This document shows, in pieces, positions 1 to 10,268 of a DNA stretch of 64,000 nt. This DNA comes from Streptomyces sp. CC0208 (GTDB taxonomy: Bacteria; Actinomycetota; Actinomycetes; Streptomycetales; Streptomycetaceae), in assembly GCF_003443735.1 (NCBI RefSeq), contig NZ_CP031969.1, positions 3,162,001 to 3,226,000 of the forward strand, read 5' to 3'. The notes below the pieces were generated by a model that did not search any database, was not told where the DNA came from, and saw only the letters and a program-made list of their open reading frames with translations. Numbering within the stretch: the stretch's first letter is position 1; every line of letters starts with the position of its first letter. The translations under genes and the position numbers were made by a program.

Positions 1-439
1 TGTAACGCGTCCAGGTGCGGCCCGCGATCTGCTGGGTCTGCTTCGTCGCCTCGGCGCCCTGGCTCGCCTCGTCGATGAACGCCGACGGCTTCTGAGTCGA
101 CTGCTCGATCTGCACGTACTGGTCACCGGGGGCCTGGAAACCCAGGTGCCAGGCGTCGAACCGGTCACCCTGGAAGCGCACCGAGGTCGCCTTCCAGCCG
201 GCCGGCAGACCCTCGGGCGCGGCCACCGGGTAGGACGCCGCGCGGCGGGCCGTGAGCAGCTCGACGCGGTAGTCCACCGTCTTGATGTCCGGAGCGGAGT
301 CGTCGTGCGGGATGAACACGTAGATGACCGCCGCCGCGATCCCGATCAGGCCCAGGGAGAGAATCATGTCCCGGACCGTCTTCTGCTTGCCGTTCGAACC
401 TGCCACGCCCCTATCGTCGCAGGTGCCCGGTCCGCTCAT
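1..439 (-). CDS. DUF4245 family membrane protein (3' end outside window)
   Basis: This is the N-terminal ~146 residues of a gene that runs off the left edge. ATG at 439 gives a short hydrophilic leader, one hydrophobic segment (about residues 25-42) and then a soluble domain. The layout and its position divergent from glpX match the DUF4245 proteins commonly found beside glpX in Streptomyces. The function is unknown; a membrane-anchored extracytoplasmic domain is the likely topology. An internal ATG at 367 is a weaker alternative start because it removes the basic leader before the membrane segment. Confidence 0.75.
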   Translation of the reverse strand, partial: MSGPGTCDDRGVAGSNGKQKTVRDMILSLGLIGIAAAVIYVFIPHDDSAPDIKTVDYRVELLTARRAASYPVAAPEGLPAGWKATSVRFQGDRFDAWHLGFQAPGDQYVQIEQSTQKPSAFIDEASQGAEATKQTQQIAGRTWTRY

Positions 440-532
440 CCGTGGGGTCCCCTGCTCATTTTGTCGGACTGACGATAGAGTCGACGGTCGAACCCTCATC
501 CGGCCGTCGTCGTATCAGAAAGGTGCGCTCCG

Positions 533-1567
533 ATGACCGAGCATCATCATCTGCCGTCAGAACTCGAAGTCCCCTCCGAGGCCCCCGACCGCAACCTCGC
601 CCTGGAGCTCGTCCGGGTGACCGAAGCCGCCGCGATGGCCGCGGGCCGCTGGGTCGGGCGGGGCGACAAGAACGGCGCCGACGGTGTCGCGGTGCGCGCC
701 ATGCGGACCCTCGTCTCCACCGTGTCGATGAACGGCGTGGTCGTCATCGGCGAGGGCGAGAAGGACGAGGCCCCGATGCTCTTCAACGGGGAGCAGGTCG
801 GGGACGGGACCGGGCCGGAGTGCGACATCGCCGTCGACCCGATCGACGGGACCACGCTGGCGGCCAAGGGCATGCCGAACGCGATCTCCGTGCTGGCGGC
901 CGCGGACCGGGGGTCGATGTTCGACCCGTCCGCCGTCTTCTACATGGACAAGCTGGTCACGGGACCCGAGGCCGCCGACTTCGTCGACATCAACGCGCCG
1001 GTCTCCGTGAACATCCGGCGGGTCGCCAAGGCCAAGCGCTCCACCCCCGAGGACGTGACCGTGGTCATCCTCGACCGGCCCCGGCACGAAGGGATCATCA
1101 AGGAGATCCGGGAGGCGGGAGCGCGGATCAAGCTGATCTCCGACGGTGACGTGGCGGGGTCGATCTACGCACTGCGCGAGGGCACCGGCGTCGACATGCT
1201 GCTGGGCATCGGCGGTACGCCCGAGGGGATCATCTCGGCCTGTGCCGTGAAGTGCCTCGGCGGGACGATCCAGGGCAAGCTGTGGCCGAAGGACGACGAG
1301 GAGCGGGCCCGGGCGATCGACGCCGGACACGACCTGGACCGGGTGCTGACCACCGACGACCTGGTGTCCGGGGAGAACGTCTTCTTCGTGGCGACCGGGA
1401 TCACCGACGGTGAGCTGCTGCGGGGTGTGCGGTACCGGTCGGAGACCGCGACCACCGACTCGATCGTGATGCGGTCGAAGTCGGGGACGGTGCGGCGGAT
1501 CGACTCGGAGCATCGGCTGAGCAAGCTGCGGGCCTACAGCGCGATCGATTTCGACCGCGCCAAATAG
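533..1567 (+). CDS. glpX: Fructose-1,6-bisphosphatase class II
   Basis: The 344-aa protein hydrolyses fructose-1,6-bisphosphate to fructose-6-phosphate in gluconeogenesis. The metal- and substrate-binding motifs of the GlpX family are present: GEGEKDEAP at residues 73-81 and DPIDGTT at 102-108. Full family length, and ATG 533 is the natural start; it is divergent from the DUF4245 gene. A bidirectional terminator-like hairpin follows at 1700-1733, separating it from the convergent WhiB gene. In actinobacteria this is normally the sole FBPase, so it should be needed for growth on non-sugar carbon. Confidence 0.95.
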   Translation: MTEHHHLPSELEVPSEAPDRNLALELVRVTEAAAMAAGRWVGRGDKNGADGVAVRAMRTLVSTVSMNGVVVIGEGEKDEAPMLFNGEQVGDGTGPECDIAVDPIDGTTLAAKGMPNAISVLAAADRGSMFDPSAVFYMDKLVTGPEAADFVDINAPVSVNIRRVAKAKRSTPEDVTVVILDRPRHEGIIKEIREAGARIKLISDGDVAGSIYALREGTGVDMLLGIGGTPEGIISACAVKCLGGTIQGKLWPKDDEERARAIDAGHDLDRVLTTDDLVSGENVFFVATGITDGELLRGVRYRSETATTDSIVMRSKSGTVRRIDSEHRLSKLRAYSAIDFDRAK

Positions 1568-1698
1568 CATCGCGTCAAATAGCTCGGTGCGCGTGGAGTG
1601 CTGGCGGTGCGGGTGCGTTGTGGCTTGTCGCGCCCACGCGGCGGAGCCGCACATCAACACGGCCCCGCGCCCCTGAGTAGGTCCACTCAGCCCAGTTC

Positions 1699-1735
1699 AA
1701 AAGGCGCCCCCGGTGCGGAGGGGGCGCCTTTTCCT
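1699..1735. terminator. Bidirectional hairpin between glpX and WhiB gene
   Basis: Inverted repeat AAGGCGCCCCC / GGGGGCGCCTT around a short loop, with A-rich sequence on the left and T-rich on the right. It fits a rho-independent terminator serving both converging genes. Confidence 0.85.
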
Positions 1736-1750
1736 GTACAGGTGCGGTGC

Positions 1751-2125
1751 TCAGCCCGCCTGGGCTATGCGTGCCGCCCGCGCCGCTTTCGTGACTTCCA
1801 GCTCGCGGCGCCTGCGCCGGGCCAGGACCACTCGGCGTTCGGCTGCGGTGAGGCCGCCCCAGACGCCGTAGGGCTCCGGTTGGAGCAGGGCGTGCTCGCG
1901 GCACTCGACCATGACCGGACAGCGGGCGCAGACGCGCTTCGCGGCCTCCTCGCGGGAGAGCCTGGCGGCGGTGGGTTCCTTGGACGGGGCGAAGAACAGG
2001 CCGGCCTCGTCGCGCCGGCACACCGCCTCGGTGTGCCATGGAGCGTCTTGGTCCCTGTCCCGCACTGGCACCCGCTGGGCAGGAACGGCAGCTACCTGCA
2101 GGGACGAATGCGGCGGTTGCAGCAC
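1751..2125 (-). CDS. wblI: WhiB-family iron-sulfur transcription factor
   Basis: This 124-aa protein has the WhiB signature: four cysteines at 36, 66, 69 and 75 (Cx29CxxCx5C) for a [4Fe-4S] cluster, the GVWGG turn at 87-91, and a basic C-terminal tail (RRRRR near 105) for DNA binding. WhiB-like proteins usually work with the primary sigma factor. The symbol wblI rests on remembered synteny with the S. coelicolor glpX-wblI-fumarase region, not on a search. It is convergent with glpX. Either ATG 2125 or a slightly later start could be used; the conserved domain is unaffected. Confidence 0.85.
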   Translation of the reverse strand: MLQPPHSSLQVAAVPAQRVPVRDRDQDAPWHTEAVCRRDEAGLFFAPSKEPTAARLSREEAAKRVCARCPVMVECREHALLQPEPYGVWGGLTAAERRVVLARRRRRELEVTKAARAARIAQAG

Positions 2126-2299
2126 GGTCTACTCCTGACGACGGCTTCGCGAGCGAGAGACGATGCAGCAAGCCCTACCCGCTGTGCGCGCGCCTATGCA
2201 CTGAGTTCCGAACCGCTGGATTCCGGGCGGTCGGGTGCGCTTACGAGAGCCGACCGAGGGCCAGATCCTCCGTCACGGACCCACCCGGATTCACAACCG

Positions 2300-3034
2300 T
2301 CAACGATCCAGGTGTTTGCGCAAACTCCTGTCCACCTTGCGATCGACCGCGCGCTGAACCCGATCGAGGATGTCCGCGACGAGCTTGCCGCGCTTGGGCT
2401 TCGCATCCACACTGCCGAGGACGGCCCAGCCGTCGACGTACACCACGGGCGCGTCCGGCTCGGCCGAGTCGAGGGTGTCCACCTGGAAGTCGCCGAGGAC
2501 ACCGACTCCCGTGCCGCGCAGCGAGATGTTCTCCGGGACGCGCACCTCGACGCTGCCGAACACCGAGAACGCCTTGATGACGACCTGGCGGTACTCGAAG
2601 ATCGCCTCACTGAGGTCGATCTCGACGCTGCCGAAGACCGCGTAGGCATGGATACGGCGGCCCGCGCGCCAGCGGCCCTTGCGGACGGCGGCGCTGAAGA
2701 CCGCCACCACGTTGTCGTCCGGGTCCGGGGGGATCGCGTCGGTCGGGCGGTTCGGGGCGGGGCTCCAGGCGGGGGCGCTGCGGCGCTGGTGGGCCGCGGG
2801 CAGGTCTCGTATGAAGACCTCCAGCTCGCCCACCGTCTTGGCGCTCAGCACCCCCTCGACCCGCTCGGCGTGCTCGTCCGCGGAGAGGCGGCCCTCGGCC
2901 AGGGCCTCGCGCAGGATGTCGGCGATACGGTCGCGATCGGCGTCCGAGGCGCGCAGGTCGGCGTCCGACGCGCGCAAGTCGGCCACCGCGGGTGCGGGGC
3001 CCGCCTGCTTCTGTTCGGGCTTCTGAAGGTCCAC
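2300..3034 (-). CDS. DUF1707 / LiaF-like cell-envelope protein
   Basis: This 244-aa protein has an N-terminal DUF1707 (SHOCT-like) helical domain at about residues 18-75 (ASDADRDR, then LREALAEGRLSADEHAERV) followed by a beta-rich domain with repeated VFGSVE / VLGSVD units, typical of the LiaF C-terminal 'cell wall-active antibiotics response' fold. No membrane segment is visible, so it is probably cytoplasmic. LiaF-like proteins modulate envelope-stress two-component systems; that role here is inferred from family membership. It is divergent from the fumarase gene. Confidence 0.8.
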   Translation of the reverse strand: MDLQKPEQKQAGPAPAVADLRASDADLRASDADRDRIADILREALAEGRLSADEHAERVEGVLSAKTVGELEVFIRDLPAAHQRRSAPAWSPAPNRPTDAIPPDPDDNVVAVFSAAVRKGRWRAGRRIHAYAVFGSVEIDLSEAIFEYRQVVIKAFSVFGSVEVRVPENISLRGTGVGVLGDFQVDTLDSAEPDAPVVYVDGWAVLGSVDAKPKRGKLVADILDRVQRAVDRKVDRSLRKHLDR

Positions 3035-3201
3035 CGCAGCAGCGTACCGAAACGCGATAGATCGCGACTAGGCCTGTGGACAACTCTTGGCGAACCGACT
3101 GAGCCTTACCTCACAAGCTGCCGCCCTTGGACAGGTTCTAGGCTGTTGAGGCCCGCCGACGGAGGCGGGTGGTCGACCCGCAGAGTGAGGAATGGGCTGA
3201 G

Positions 3202-4872
3202 ATGCCTGAGTTCGCGTACACCGATCTGCTCCCCATGGGAGAGGACACCACCCCCTACCGGCTGGTGACCTCCGAGGGTGTCTCCACCTTCGAGGCCGAC
3301 GGGCGGACCTTCCTCAAGGTGGAGCCGGAGGCGCTGCGCAAGCTCGCCGAGGAGGCCATCCACGACATCCAGCACTACCTGCGGCCGGCGCACCTCGCCC
3401 AGCTGCGCCGCATCATCGACGACCCCGAGGCCTCCGCCAACGACAAGTTCGTCGCGCTGGACCTGCTGAAGAACGCGAACATCGCGGCGGCGGGCGTCCT
3501 GCCGATGTGCCAGGACACCGGCACGGCGATCGTCATGGGCAAGCGCGGGCAGAACGTCCTCACCCAGGGCGGTGACGAGGCGGCGCTGTCGAAGGGCATC
3601 TACGACGCGTACCTGAACCTCAACCTGCGCTACTCGCAGATGGCCCCGCTGACCATGTGGGACGAGAAGAACACCGGCTCCAACCTCCCCGCGCAGATCG
3701 AGCTGTACGCCACCGACGGCGGCGCGTACAAGTTCCTGTTCATGGCGAAGGGCGGCGGCTCGGCCAACAAGTCGTTCCTGTACCAGGAGACGAAGGCCGT
3801 CCTGAACGAGGCCTCCATGATGAAGTTCCTGGAGGAGAAGATCCGTTCGCTCGGTACGGCCGCCTGTCCGCCGTACCACCTCGCGATCGTCGTCGGCGGT
3901 ACGAGCGCCGAGTACGCGCTGAAGACCGCGAAGTACGCCTCCGCGCACTACCTGGACGAGATCCCCGCCGAGGGCTCGGAACTCGGGCACGGCTTCCGGG
4001 ACAAGGAGCTGGAGGAGAAGGTCTTCGAGCTGACGCAGAAGATCGGGATCGGGGCGCAGTTCGGCGGGAAGTACTTCTGCCACGACGTGCGGGTCGTACG
4101 GCTGCCCCGGCACGGTGCGTCCTGCCCGGTCGCCATCGCGGTGTCCTGCTCGGCCGACCGCCAGGCCGTCGCGAAGATCACCGCGGAGGGGGTCTTCCTG
4201 GAGCAGCTGGAGACGGACCCGGCGCGCTTCCTGCCGGACACGACGGACGAGCACCTGGACTCCTCCGACGAGGACGTCGTCCGCATCGACCTCAACCAGC
4301 CGATGGACGACATCCTCGCGGAGCTCACCAAGTACCCGGTGAAGACGCGGCTCTCGCTCACCGGTCCGCTGGTCGTGGCCCGCGACATCGCGCACGCCAA
4401 GATCAAGGAGCGGCTCGACGCGGGCGAGGAGATGCCGCAGTACCTGAAGGACCACCCGGTGTACTACGCGGGTCCGGCGAAGACGCCCGAGGGCTACGCG
4501 TCCGGTTCCTTCGGCCCGACGACGGCCGGCCGCATGGACTCCTACGTCGAGCAGTTCCAGGCGGCGGGCGGCTCCAAGGTGATGCTGGCCAAGGGCAACC
4601 GCAGCAAGCAGGTCACCGACGCGTGCGGTACGCACGGCGGCTTCTACCTCGGCTCCATCGGCGGCCCGGCGGCCCGGCTCGCCCAGGACTGCATCAAGAA
4701 GGTCGAGGTCGTCGAGTACGAGGAGCTCGGCATGGAGGCGGTCTGGAAGATCGAGGTCGAGGACTTCCCGGCGTTCATCGTGGTCGACGACAAGGGCAAC
4801 GACTTCTTCCAGGACCCGGCGCCGGCGCCGACGTTCACGACGATCCCTGTGCGGGGGCCTGGGCTGGCGTAG
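3202..4872 (+). CDS. Fumarate hydratase class I (iron-sulfur)
   Basis: The 556-aa protein is a single-chain class I fumarase interconverting fumarate and L-malate in the TCA cycle. Candidate cluster ligands are visible in MCQDTGTA (near residue 108), [12 protein letters not shown] (about 308-320) and [17 protein letters not shown] near the C-terminus. ATG 3202 follows a GTGAGGA-like ribosome site; a GTG 33 bp upstream only adds an unconserved leader. A heat-stable class II fumarase, unrelated in fold, lies 760 bp downstream on the same strand. Two fumarases side by side allow an oxidant-sensitive and an oxidant-resistant activity. Confidence 0.93.
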   Translation: MPEFAYTDLLPMGEDTTPYRLVTSEGVSTFEADGRTFLKVEPEALRKLAEEAIHDIQHYLRPAHLAQLRRIIDDPEASANDKFVALDLLKNANIAAAGVLPMCQDTGTAIVMGKRGQNVLTQGGDEAALSKGIYDAYLNLNLRYSQMAPLTMWDEKNTGSNLPAQIELYATDGGAYKFLFMAKGGGSANKSFLYQETKAVLNEASMMKFLEEKIRSLGTAACPPYHLAIVVGGTSAEYALKTAKYASAHYLDEIPAEGSELGHGFRDKELEEKVFELTQKIGIGAQFGGKYFCHDVRVVRLPRHGASCPVAIAVSCSADRQAVAKITAEGVFLEQLETDPARFLPDTTDEHLDSSDEDVVRIDLNQPMDDILAELTKYPVKTRLSLTGPLVVARDIAHAKIKERLDAGEEMPQYLKDHPVYYAGPAKTPEGYASGSFGPTTAGRMDSYVEQFQAAGGSKVMLAKGNRSKQVTDACGTHGGFYLGSIGGPAARLAQDCIKKVEVVEYEELGMEAVWKIEVEDFPAFIVVDDKGNDFFQDPAPAPTFTTIPVRGPGLA

Positions 4873-4883
4873 TGCCATTCGGT

Positions 4884-4914
4884 GGCGGCGGGGATGGGGT
4901 TCGCCCCCGCCGCC
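4884..4914 (+). terminator. Hairpin after class I fumarase
   Basis: A perfect 10-bp inverted repeat (GGCGGCGGGG at 4884-4893, CCCCGCCGCC at 4905-4914) with an 11-nt loop, 12 bp after the stop codon. No T-tract, as is common for Streptomyces terminators. Confidence 0.6.
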
Positions 4915-5631
4915 CCTACCCGTCCCCACCCCAGCGACTGCCGGGCCGTGCGCCAGGGCGGCGCGCCACGCGGTGACACCCGCCGCACGAACCGAGGGGT
5001 GGGAACGCGGGCAACCCGGGCATCCGCACCGGCACGCGTGCGCGGCGCCAGGCTGACCAGTCCCGGTGAGTCCCGACACCCCGCTCCCGACCTCCAACAG
5101 CCCCGGAGCAACCACACCGGCACGCCGACCGAGCGGCCGGCCGAACCCCCAGGCCGGTCCGCCTGACCCCTACCCGCCCGGTGACCCACCGCGTCTGTCG
5201 GGAGACCGGCCACGCCCCCTCCCGACCCCCAACACCCCAGGCCCGTCCGGCTGACGCGCTACTGGCCAGCGACCCATCAGCCAGCCCCGGAGACCGCCCA
5301 CAGTCCCCTCCCGGCCTCCGCACACCCCAGGCCGATCCAGCTGGCCCGCTACCGCCCGGCAACCCGCCGGGCCTGACCGGGAGACCGCCCACACCCCCCT
5401 CCCGACCAGCGACACCTCTCCAGGCCGGCCGGACCGGCATTCGTCAGGCGCTCCGCCCACGGCATCGGTGCCGTCATCGCGGGCACCTGCAGCGAGGCGC
5501 CGATGTCGGCGGCGGCTGGTCCTGGGCGGCGAGGGTGCACCAGGAAGATCCACAGCGGTTTCCGGGCCGGCGTACGCGGCAGGAATAGGTGCCACAGGGG
5601 CAGACGCTGACCAACACGGAGGTGATCGGCA
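4915..5631. other. Gene-free gap between the two fumarase genes
   Basis: About 700 bp with no ORF of convincing family. It holds a degenerate tandem repeat (see 5147-5425) and, near the end, the promoter and ribosome-binding region of fumC. Long open frames here are GC-driven artefacts on the opposite strand. Confidence 0.6.
5147..5425. repeat. Degenerate ~88-90 bp tandem repeat
   Basis: CCCCAGGCC followed by (G/C)(G/A)TCCNNCTG recurs at 5147, 5235 and 5325, and a fourth start (CTCCAGGCC) appears at about 5418. Each unit also contains GGGAGACCGSCCAC-like and CCCTCCCGRCC segments in the same order. Intergenic and not in a supported gene. Confidence 0.7.
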
Positions 5632-7035
<1,404 letters not shown>

Positions 7036-7107
7036 CCTTTCCCGGCGCCGGCGTGAACCGTGACACGCGCCGCAGCGTCGTATGCCCATGGCACCTAATA
7101 TCTGTTC

Positions 7108-7800
7108 ATGGCAGACGGTGGAGCGGTGAGAGCGGTGGAAGCAGGTACGTCGGCGCACTTCTGGGAGCCCGGGAGTCAGATCCTGTGGCGCTACCGGGAG
7201 AACGCGGGCGCGCACTTCCACATCGCCCGCCCCGTCACGGTCGTACGCGACGACGAGGACCTGCTCGCCGTGTGGCTGGCACCGGGCACCGAGTGTGTGA
7301 GACCGGTGCTGGCCGACGGCACGCCGGTGCACGCCGAGCCGCTGGAGTCCCGTTACACCAAGCCGCGTTCGGTCCGGCGGGACCGCTGGTTCGGCACCGG
7401 GGTACTGAAGCTGGCGCGGCCGGGGCTGCCGTGGTCGGTGTGGCTGTTCTGGGAGCCGGGCTGGCGGTTCAAGAACTGGTACGTGAACCTCGAGGAGCCG
7501 CTGACGCGTTGGGCCGGGGGTGTGGATTCCGAGGACCACTTCCTGGACATCACCGTGGATCCGGACCGCGGTTGGCAGTGGCGGGACGAGGACGAGTTCG
7601 CGCAGGCCCAGCGGGACGGCCTGATGGGCCCGGACCTGGCCGAACAGGTCCGGTCGGCGGGTCGTTCCGCAGTGGAGGTGATCCGCGCCTGGGGCCCGCC
7701 GTTCTCGGACGACTGGCCCGACTGGCGGCCCGATCCGTCCTGGACTGTGCCGCTCCTTCCGGAAGACTGGGACCGTACGCCCGCGCACTTGTCCTCATGA
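7108..7800 (+). CDS. DUF402 domain protein
   Basis: This 230-aa protein matches the DUF402 fold, which resembles nucleoside phosphatases such as the FomD-like family. Conserved residues occur in YWxYRE-like WRYRENAGAHFHIARP near the N-terminus and in the core WSVWLFWEPGWRFKNWYVNLEEP around residues 110-133, plus DHFLDITVDPDRGWQWRDEDEF. The domain coordinates divalent metal in characterised members; the substrate here is unknown. It follows fumC by 72 bp on the same strand and might be co-transcribed with it. Confidence 0.82.
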   Translation: MADGGAVRAVEAGTSAHFWEPGSQILWRYRENAGAHFHIARPVTVVRDDEDLLAVWLAPGTECVRPVLADGTPVHAEPLESRYTKPRSVRRDRWFGTGVLKLARPGLPWSVWLFWEPGWRFKNWYVNLEEPLTRWAGGVDSEDHFLDITVDPDRGWQWRDEDEFAQAQRDGLMGPDLAEQVRSAGRSAVEVIRAWGPPFSDDWPDWRPDPSWTVPLLPEDWDRTPAHLSS

Positions 7801-8095
7801 GACCCTTGATGCGCCCCCGGGCTGCAAACGTAGGATCGTCCTCCGCAAGAGCGCGCAGCGACAACTACCGGAGCGGGCACTGTGCTTGACCGATCGTCAC
7901 CGAGGGGCGGCAGGACGTGAGCGTGGGGTACGAGGGCCACACCGGTACCGGCGGCGGAAGGTTGACCAAAAACGCAGGAACAGCCCCTGACCACGCGGGA
8001 ATTCCGTTCCTGGGACACGCATTCCGGGTATCGGGATTTCGGCGGGACCAACTGCGCGTACGGCGTGCAGCCCCGGACGGACGGATTCGACACGC

Positions 8096-10219
8096 GTGAC
8101 GGAGCACCCGACCTCCTTCGAACGCCCCCAGCCGGGCGTCGACCCCACGGACCCCCGCGGGGCGCTCCTGCGTTCCCCGGCGCCACCGCCCGCCCAGGGC
8201 TTCGAGGCGCCGACCGCTTTACCCGTCCAGGCCCGCTCCGGTGATCCCGCGCCGGAGGCGGCACCCGTCGTCCAGAGCAGCAACAGCACGACCGGGAGGA
8301 CCGGCAACCACAAGGACATGGGCATGAACCCGGCCGGTACCGGCCCCGAGCACTCCCAGCCGGCCGCAGCGGAGCCGGACACGCACCGCCCGCGGCCCGT
8401 CACCGACGGGGTCCCGGTCCAGCCGGGCGGCGAGGACGAGCGGCCGCCCCAGAGCGGCGACGAACGCCGTACCGGCCAGGGACTTCCCCCGGGCCGGCCC
8501 ACGCCCATGCGGCGCGACGGTGACCGGCTGCGCTTCGTGGGCGCAGCGACCCGCCGGATCGCCCGCGGTATCGACCTGGACGAGATCGTGATGGGCCTGT
8601 GCCGGGCGACCGTGCCGACCTTCTCGGACGCGATCCTCGTCTATCTGCGCGATCCGCTGCCCGTCGGTGACGAGCGGCCCACCGGCCCCCTCATGCTCCG
8701 GCTGCGGCGCACCGACCGCATCCCGCAGCAGGAGCGGGACCTGGAGGACGGCATCCTGCCGGTGCCGGTGCCGGAGAACCCGACCGAACTGGACACGCTC
8801 GGCACCGAACTGTGCGAGGTGCAGCCCGGCAGCGCGCTCGCCGAGGTGCTGCGCGGGGTGCGGCCGGTCTTCACGGACACGCCCGCGGCCCACGCCGCGC
8901 TGCCGGAACTGCTCGGCGAGGGATGTGAGTTCGCCGTGCCGTCGGGCCGCCGGGCGATCCTCGCCCCGCTGCGCGGTCGGCGCCGGGTCATCGGCGCCGC
9001 CCTGTTCCTGCGCCGCCCCGACCGCGTCCCCTTCGACCCGGACGACCTGCTCGTGGCCGCCCAGCTCGCCACGCACAGCGCGCTGGGCATCGACAAGGCG
9101 GTCCTGTACGGCCGTGAGGCGTACATCGCCGACGAGCTGCAGCGCACCATGCTGCCCGAGACGCTCCCTCGGCCCACCGGCGTACGGCTGGCCTCGCGCT
9201 ATCTGCCGGCCGCCGAGACGGCCCGGGTGGGCGGTGACTGGTACGACGCGATCCCGCTGCCCGGCAGCCGGGTCGCGCTGGTCGTGGGTGACGTGATGGG
9301 GCACTCCATGACGTCGGCGGCGATCATGGGCCAGCTGCGGACCACGGCCCAGACGCTGGCCGGGCTCGACCTGCCCCCGCAGGAGGTGCTGCACCACCTC
9401 GACGAGCAGGCCCAGCGGCTCGGTACGGACCGTATGGCGACCTGCCTGTACGCCGTCTACGACCCGGTCTCGCACCGGATCACCATCGCCAACGCGGGCC
9501 ATCCGCCGCCGGTGCTGCTGCACCTGGGCGGCCGGGCCGAGGTGCTGCGGGTGCCGCCGGGCGCGCCGATCGGTGTCGGAGGCGTGGACTTCGAGGCCGT
9601 GGAACTGGACGCGCCGGCCGGGGCGACGCTGCTGCTGTACACCGACGGGCTCGTCGAGTCACGGCTGCGGGACGTCTGGACCGGGATAGAGCAGCTGCGG
9701 GAGAAGCTCGCCGCGACCGCTCAGCTGACCGGGCCGGATCATCCGCCGCCGCTGGAGGCTCTGTGCGACGAGGTGCTCGACATGCTCGGTCCCGGCGACC
9801 GGGACGACGACATCGCGCTGCTCGCGGCCCGCTTCGACGGGATCGCGCCGAGCGATGTGGCGTACTGGTTCCTGGAGCCGGAGGACGCGGCACCGGGCCG
9901 TGCGCGGCGGCTGGCGCGGCGGGCGCTGTCCCGTTGGGACATGGAGGATCTGACCGACTCCGTCGAGCTGCTGGTCAGTGAGGTCGTGACGAACGCCGTG
10001 CGGTACGCGACGCGGCCGGTGACGCTTCGGCTGCTGCGGACCGATGTGCTGCGCTGCGAGGTCGGGGACGACGTGCCGCAGTTGCCGCGTCTGAGGCAGG
10101 CTCGGGCGACGGACGAGGGTGGCCGGGGGTTGTATCTCGTCAACCGGCTCGCCCGGCGGTGGGGGGCCACTCGGCTGAGCACCGGCAAGGTGGTGTGGTT
10201 CGAGCTCAACAGGGGCTAG
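8096..10219 (+). CDS. GAF-SpoIIE phosphatase-HATPase regulator
   Basis: The 707-aa protein combines a long disordered Pro-rich N-terminus (1-140), a GAF-like sensory domain (about 145-330), a PP2C-type SpoIIE phosphatase (about 340-570; GGDWYDA, VGDVMGH and LLYTDGLVES supply metal-binding Asp/Gly), and a C-terminal anti-sigma-type HATPase (about 590-707; ELLVSEVVTNAVRYA N-box and GGRGLYLVNRLA). Such fusions both phosphorylate and dephosphorylate anti-sigma-factor antagonists in partner-switching cascades. GTG 8096 is the called start; no sigma factor or antagonist lies beside it, so its target is elsewhere. Confidence 0.88.
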   Translation: MTEHPTSFERPQPGVDPTDPRGALLRSPAPPPAQGFEAPTALPVQARSGDPAPEAAPVVQSSNSTTGRTGNHKDMGMNPAGTGPEHSQPAAAEPDTHRPRPVTDGVPVQPGGEDERPPQSGDERRTGQGLPPGRPTPMRRDGDRLRFVGAATRRIARGIDLDEIVMGLCRATVPTFSDAILVYLRDPLPVGDERPTGPLMLRLRRTDRIPQQERDLEDGILPVPVPENPTELDTLGTELCEVQPGSALAEVLRGVRPVFTDTPAAHAALPELLGEGCEFAVPSGRRAILAPLRGRRRVIGAALFLRRPDRVPFDPDDLLVAAQLATHSALGIDKAVLYGREAYIADELQRTMLPETLPRPTGVRLASRYLPAAETARVGGDWYDAIPLPGSRVALVVGDVMGHSMTSAAIMGQLRTTAQTLAGLDLPPQEVLHHLDEQAQRLGTDRMATCLYAVYDPVSHRITIANAGHPPPVLLHLGGRAEVLRVPPGAPIGVGGVDFEAVELDAPAGATLLLYTDGLVESRLRDVWTGIEQLREKLAATAQLTGPDHPPPLEALCDEVLDMLGPGDRDDDIALLAARFDGIAPSDVAYWFLEPEDAAPGRARRLARRALSRWDMEDLTDSVELLVSEVVTNAVRYATRPVTLRLLRTDVLRCEVGDDVPQLPRLRQARATDEGGRGLYLVNRLARRWGATRLSTGKVVWFELNRG

Positions 10220-10223
10220 GAAA

Positions 10224-10267
10224 CGAGAGAGGGCGCCCGGTGATCACCGGGCGCCCTCTCTTTTTTG
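10224..10267. terminator. Strong bidirectional terminator
   Basis: Long perfect inverted repeat GAGAGGGCGCCCGGTGA / TCACCGGGCGCCCTCTC followed by a run of six Ts on the plus strand and preceded by an A-containing stretch. It ends the phosphatase gene and the convergent PBP gene. Confidence 0.92.
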
Positions 10268-10268
10268 G

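Noticed and set aside
3169..3201. Longer GTG start for class I fumarase
   Set aside because: Added residues are not family-like; ATG 3202 is better placed.
7917..8099. 60-aa open frame overlapping the start of the SpoIIE gene
   Set aside because: GTG start has no convincing ribosome site, no family-like sequence, and it lies in a GC-driven region.
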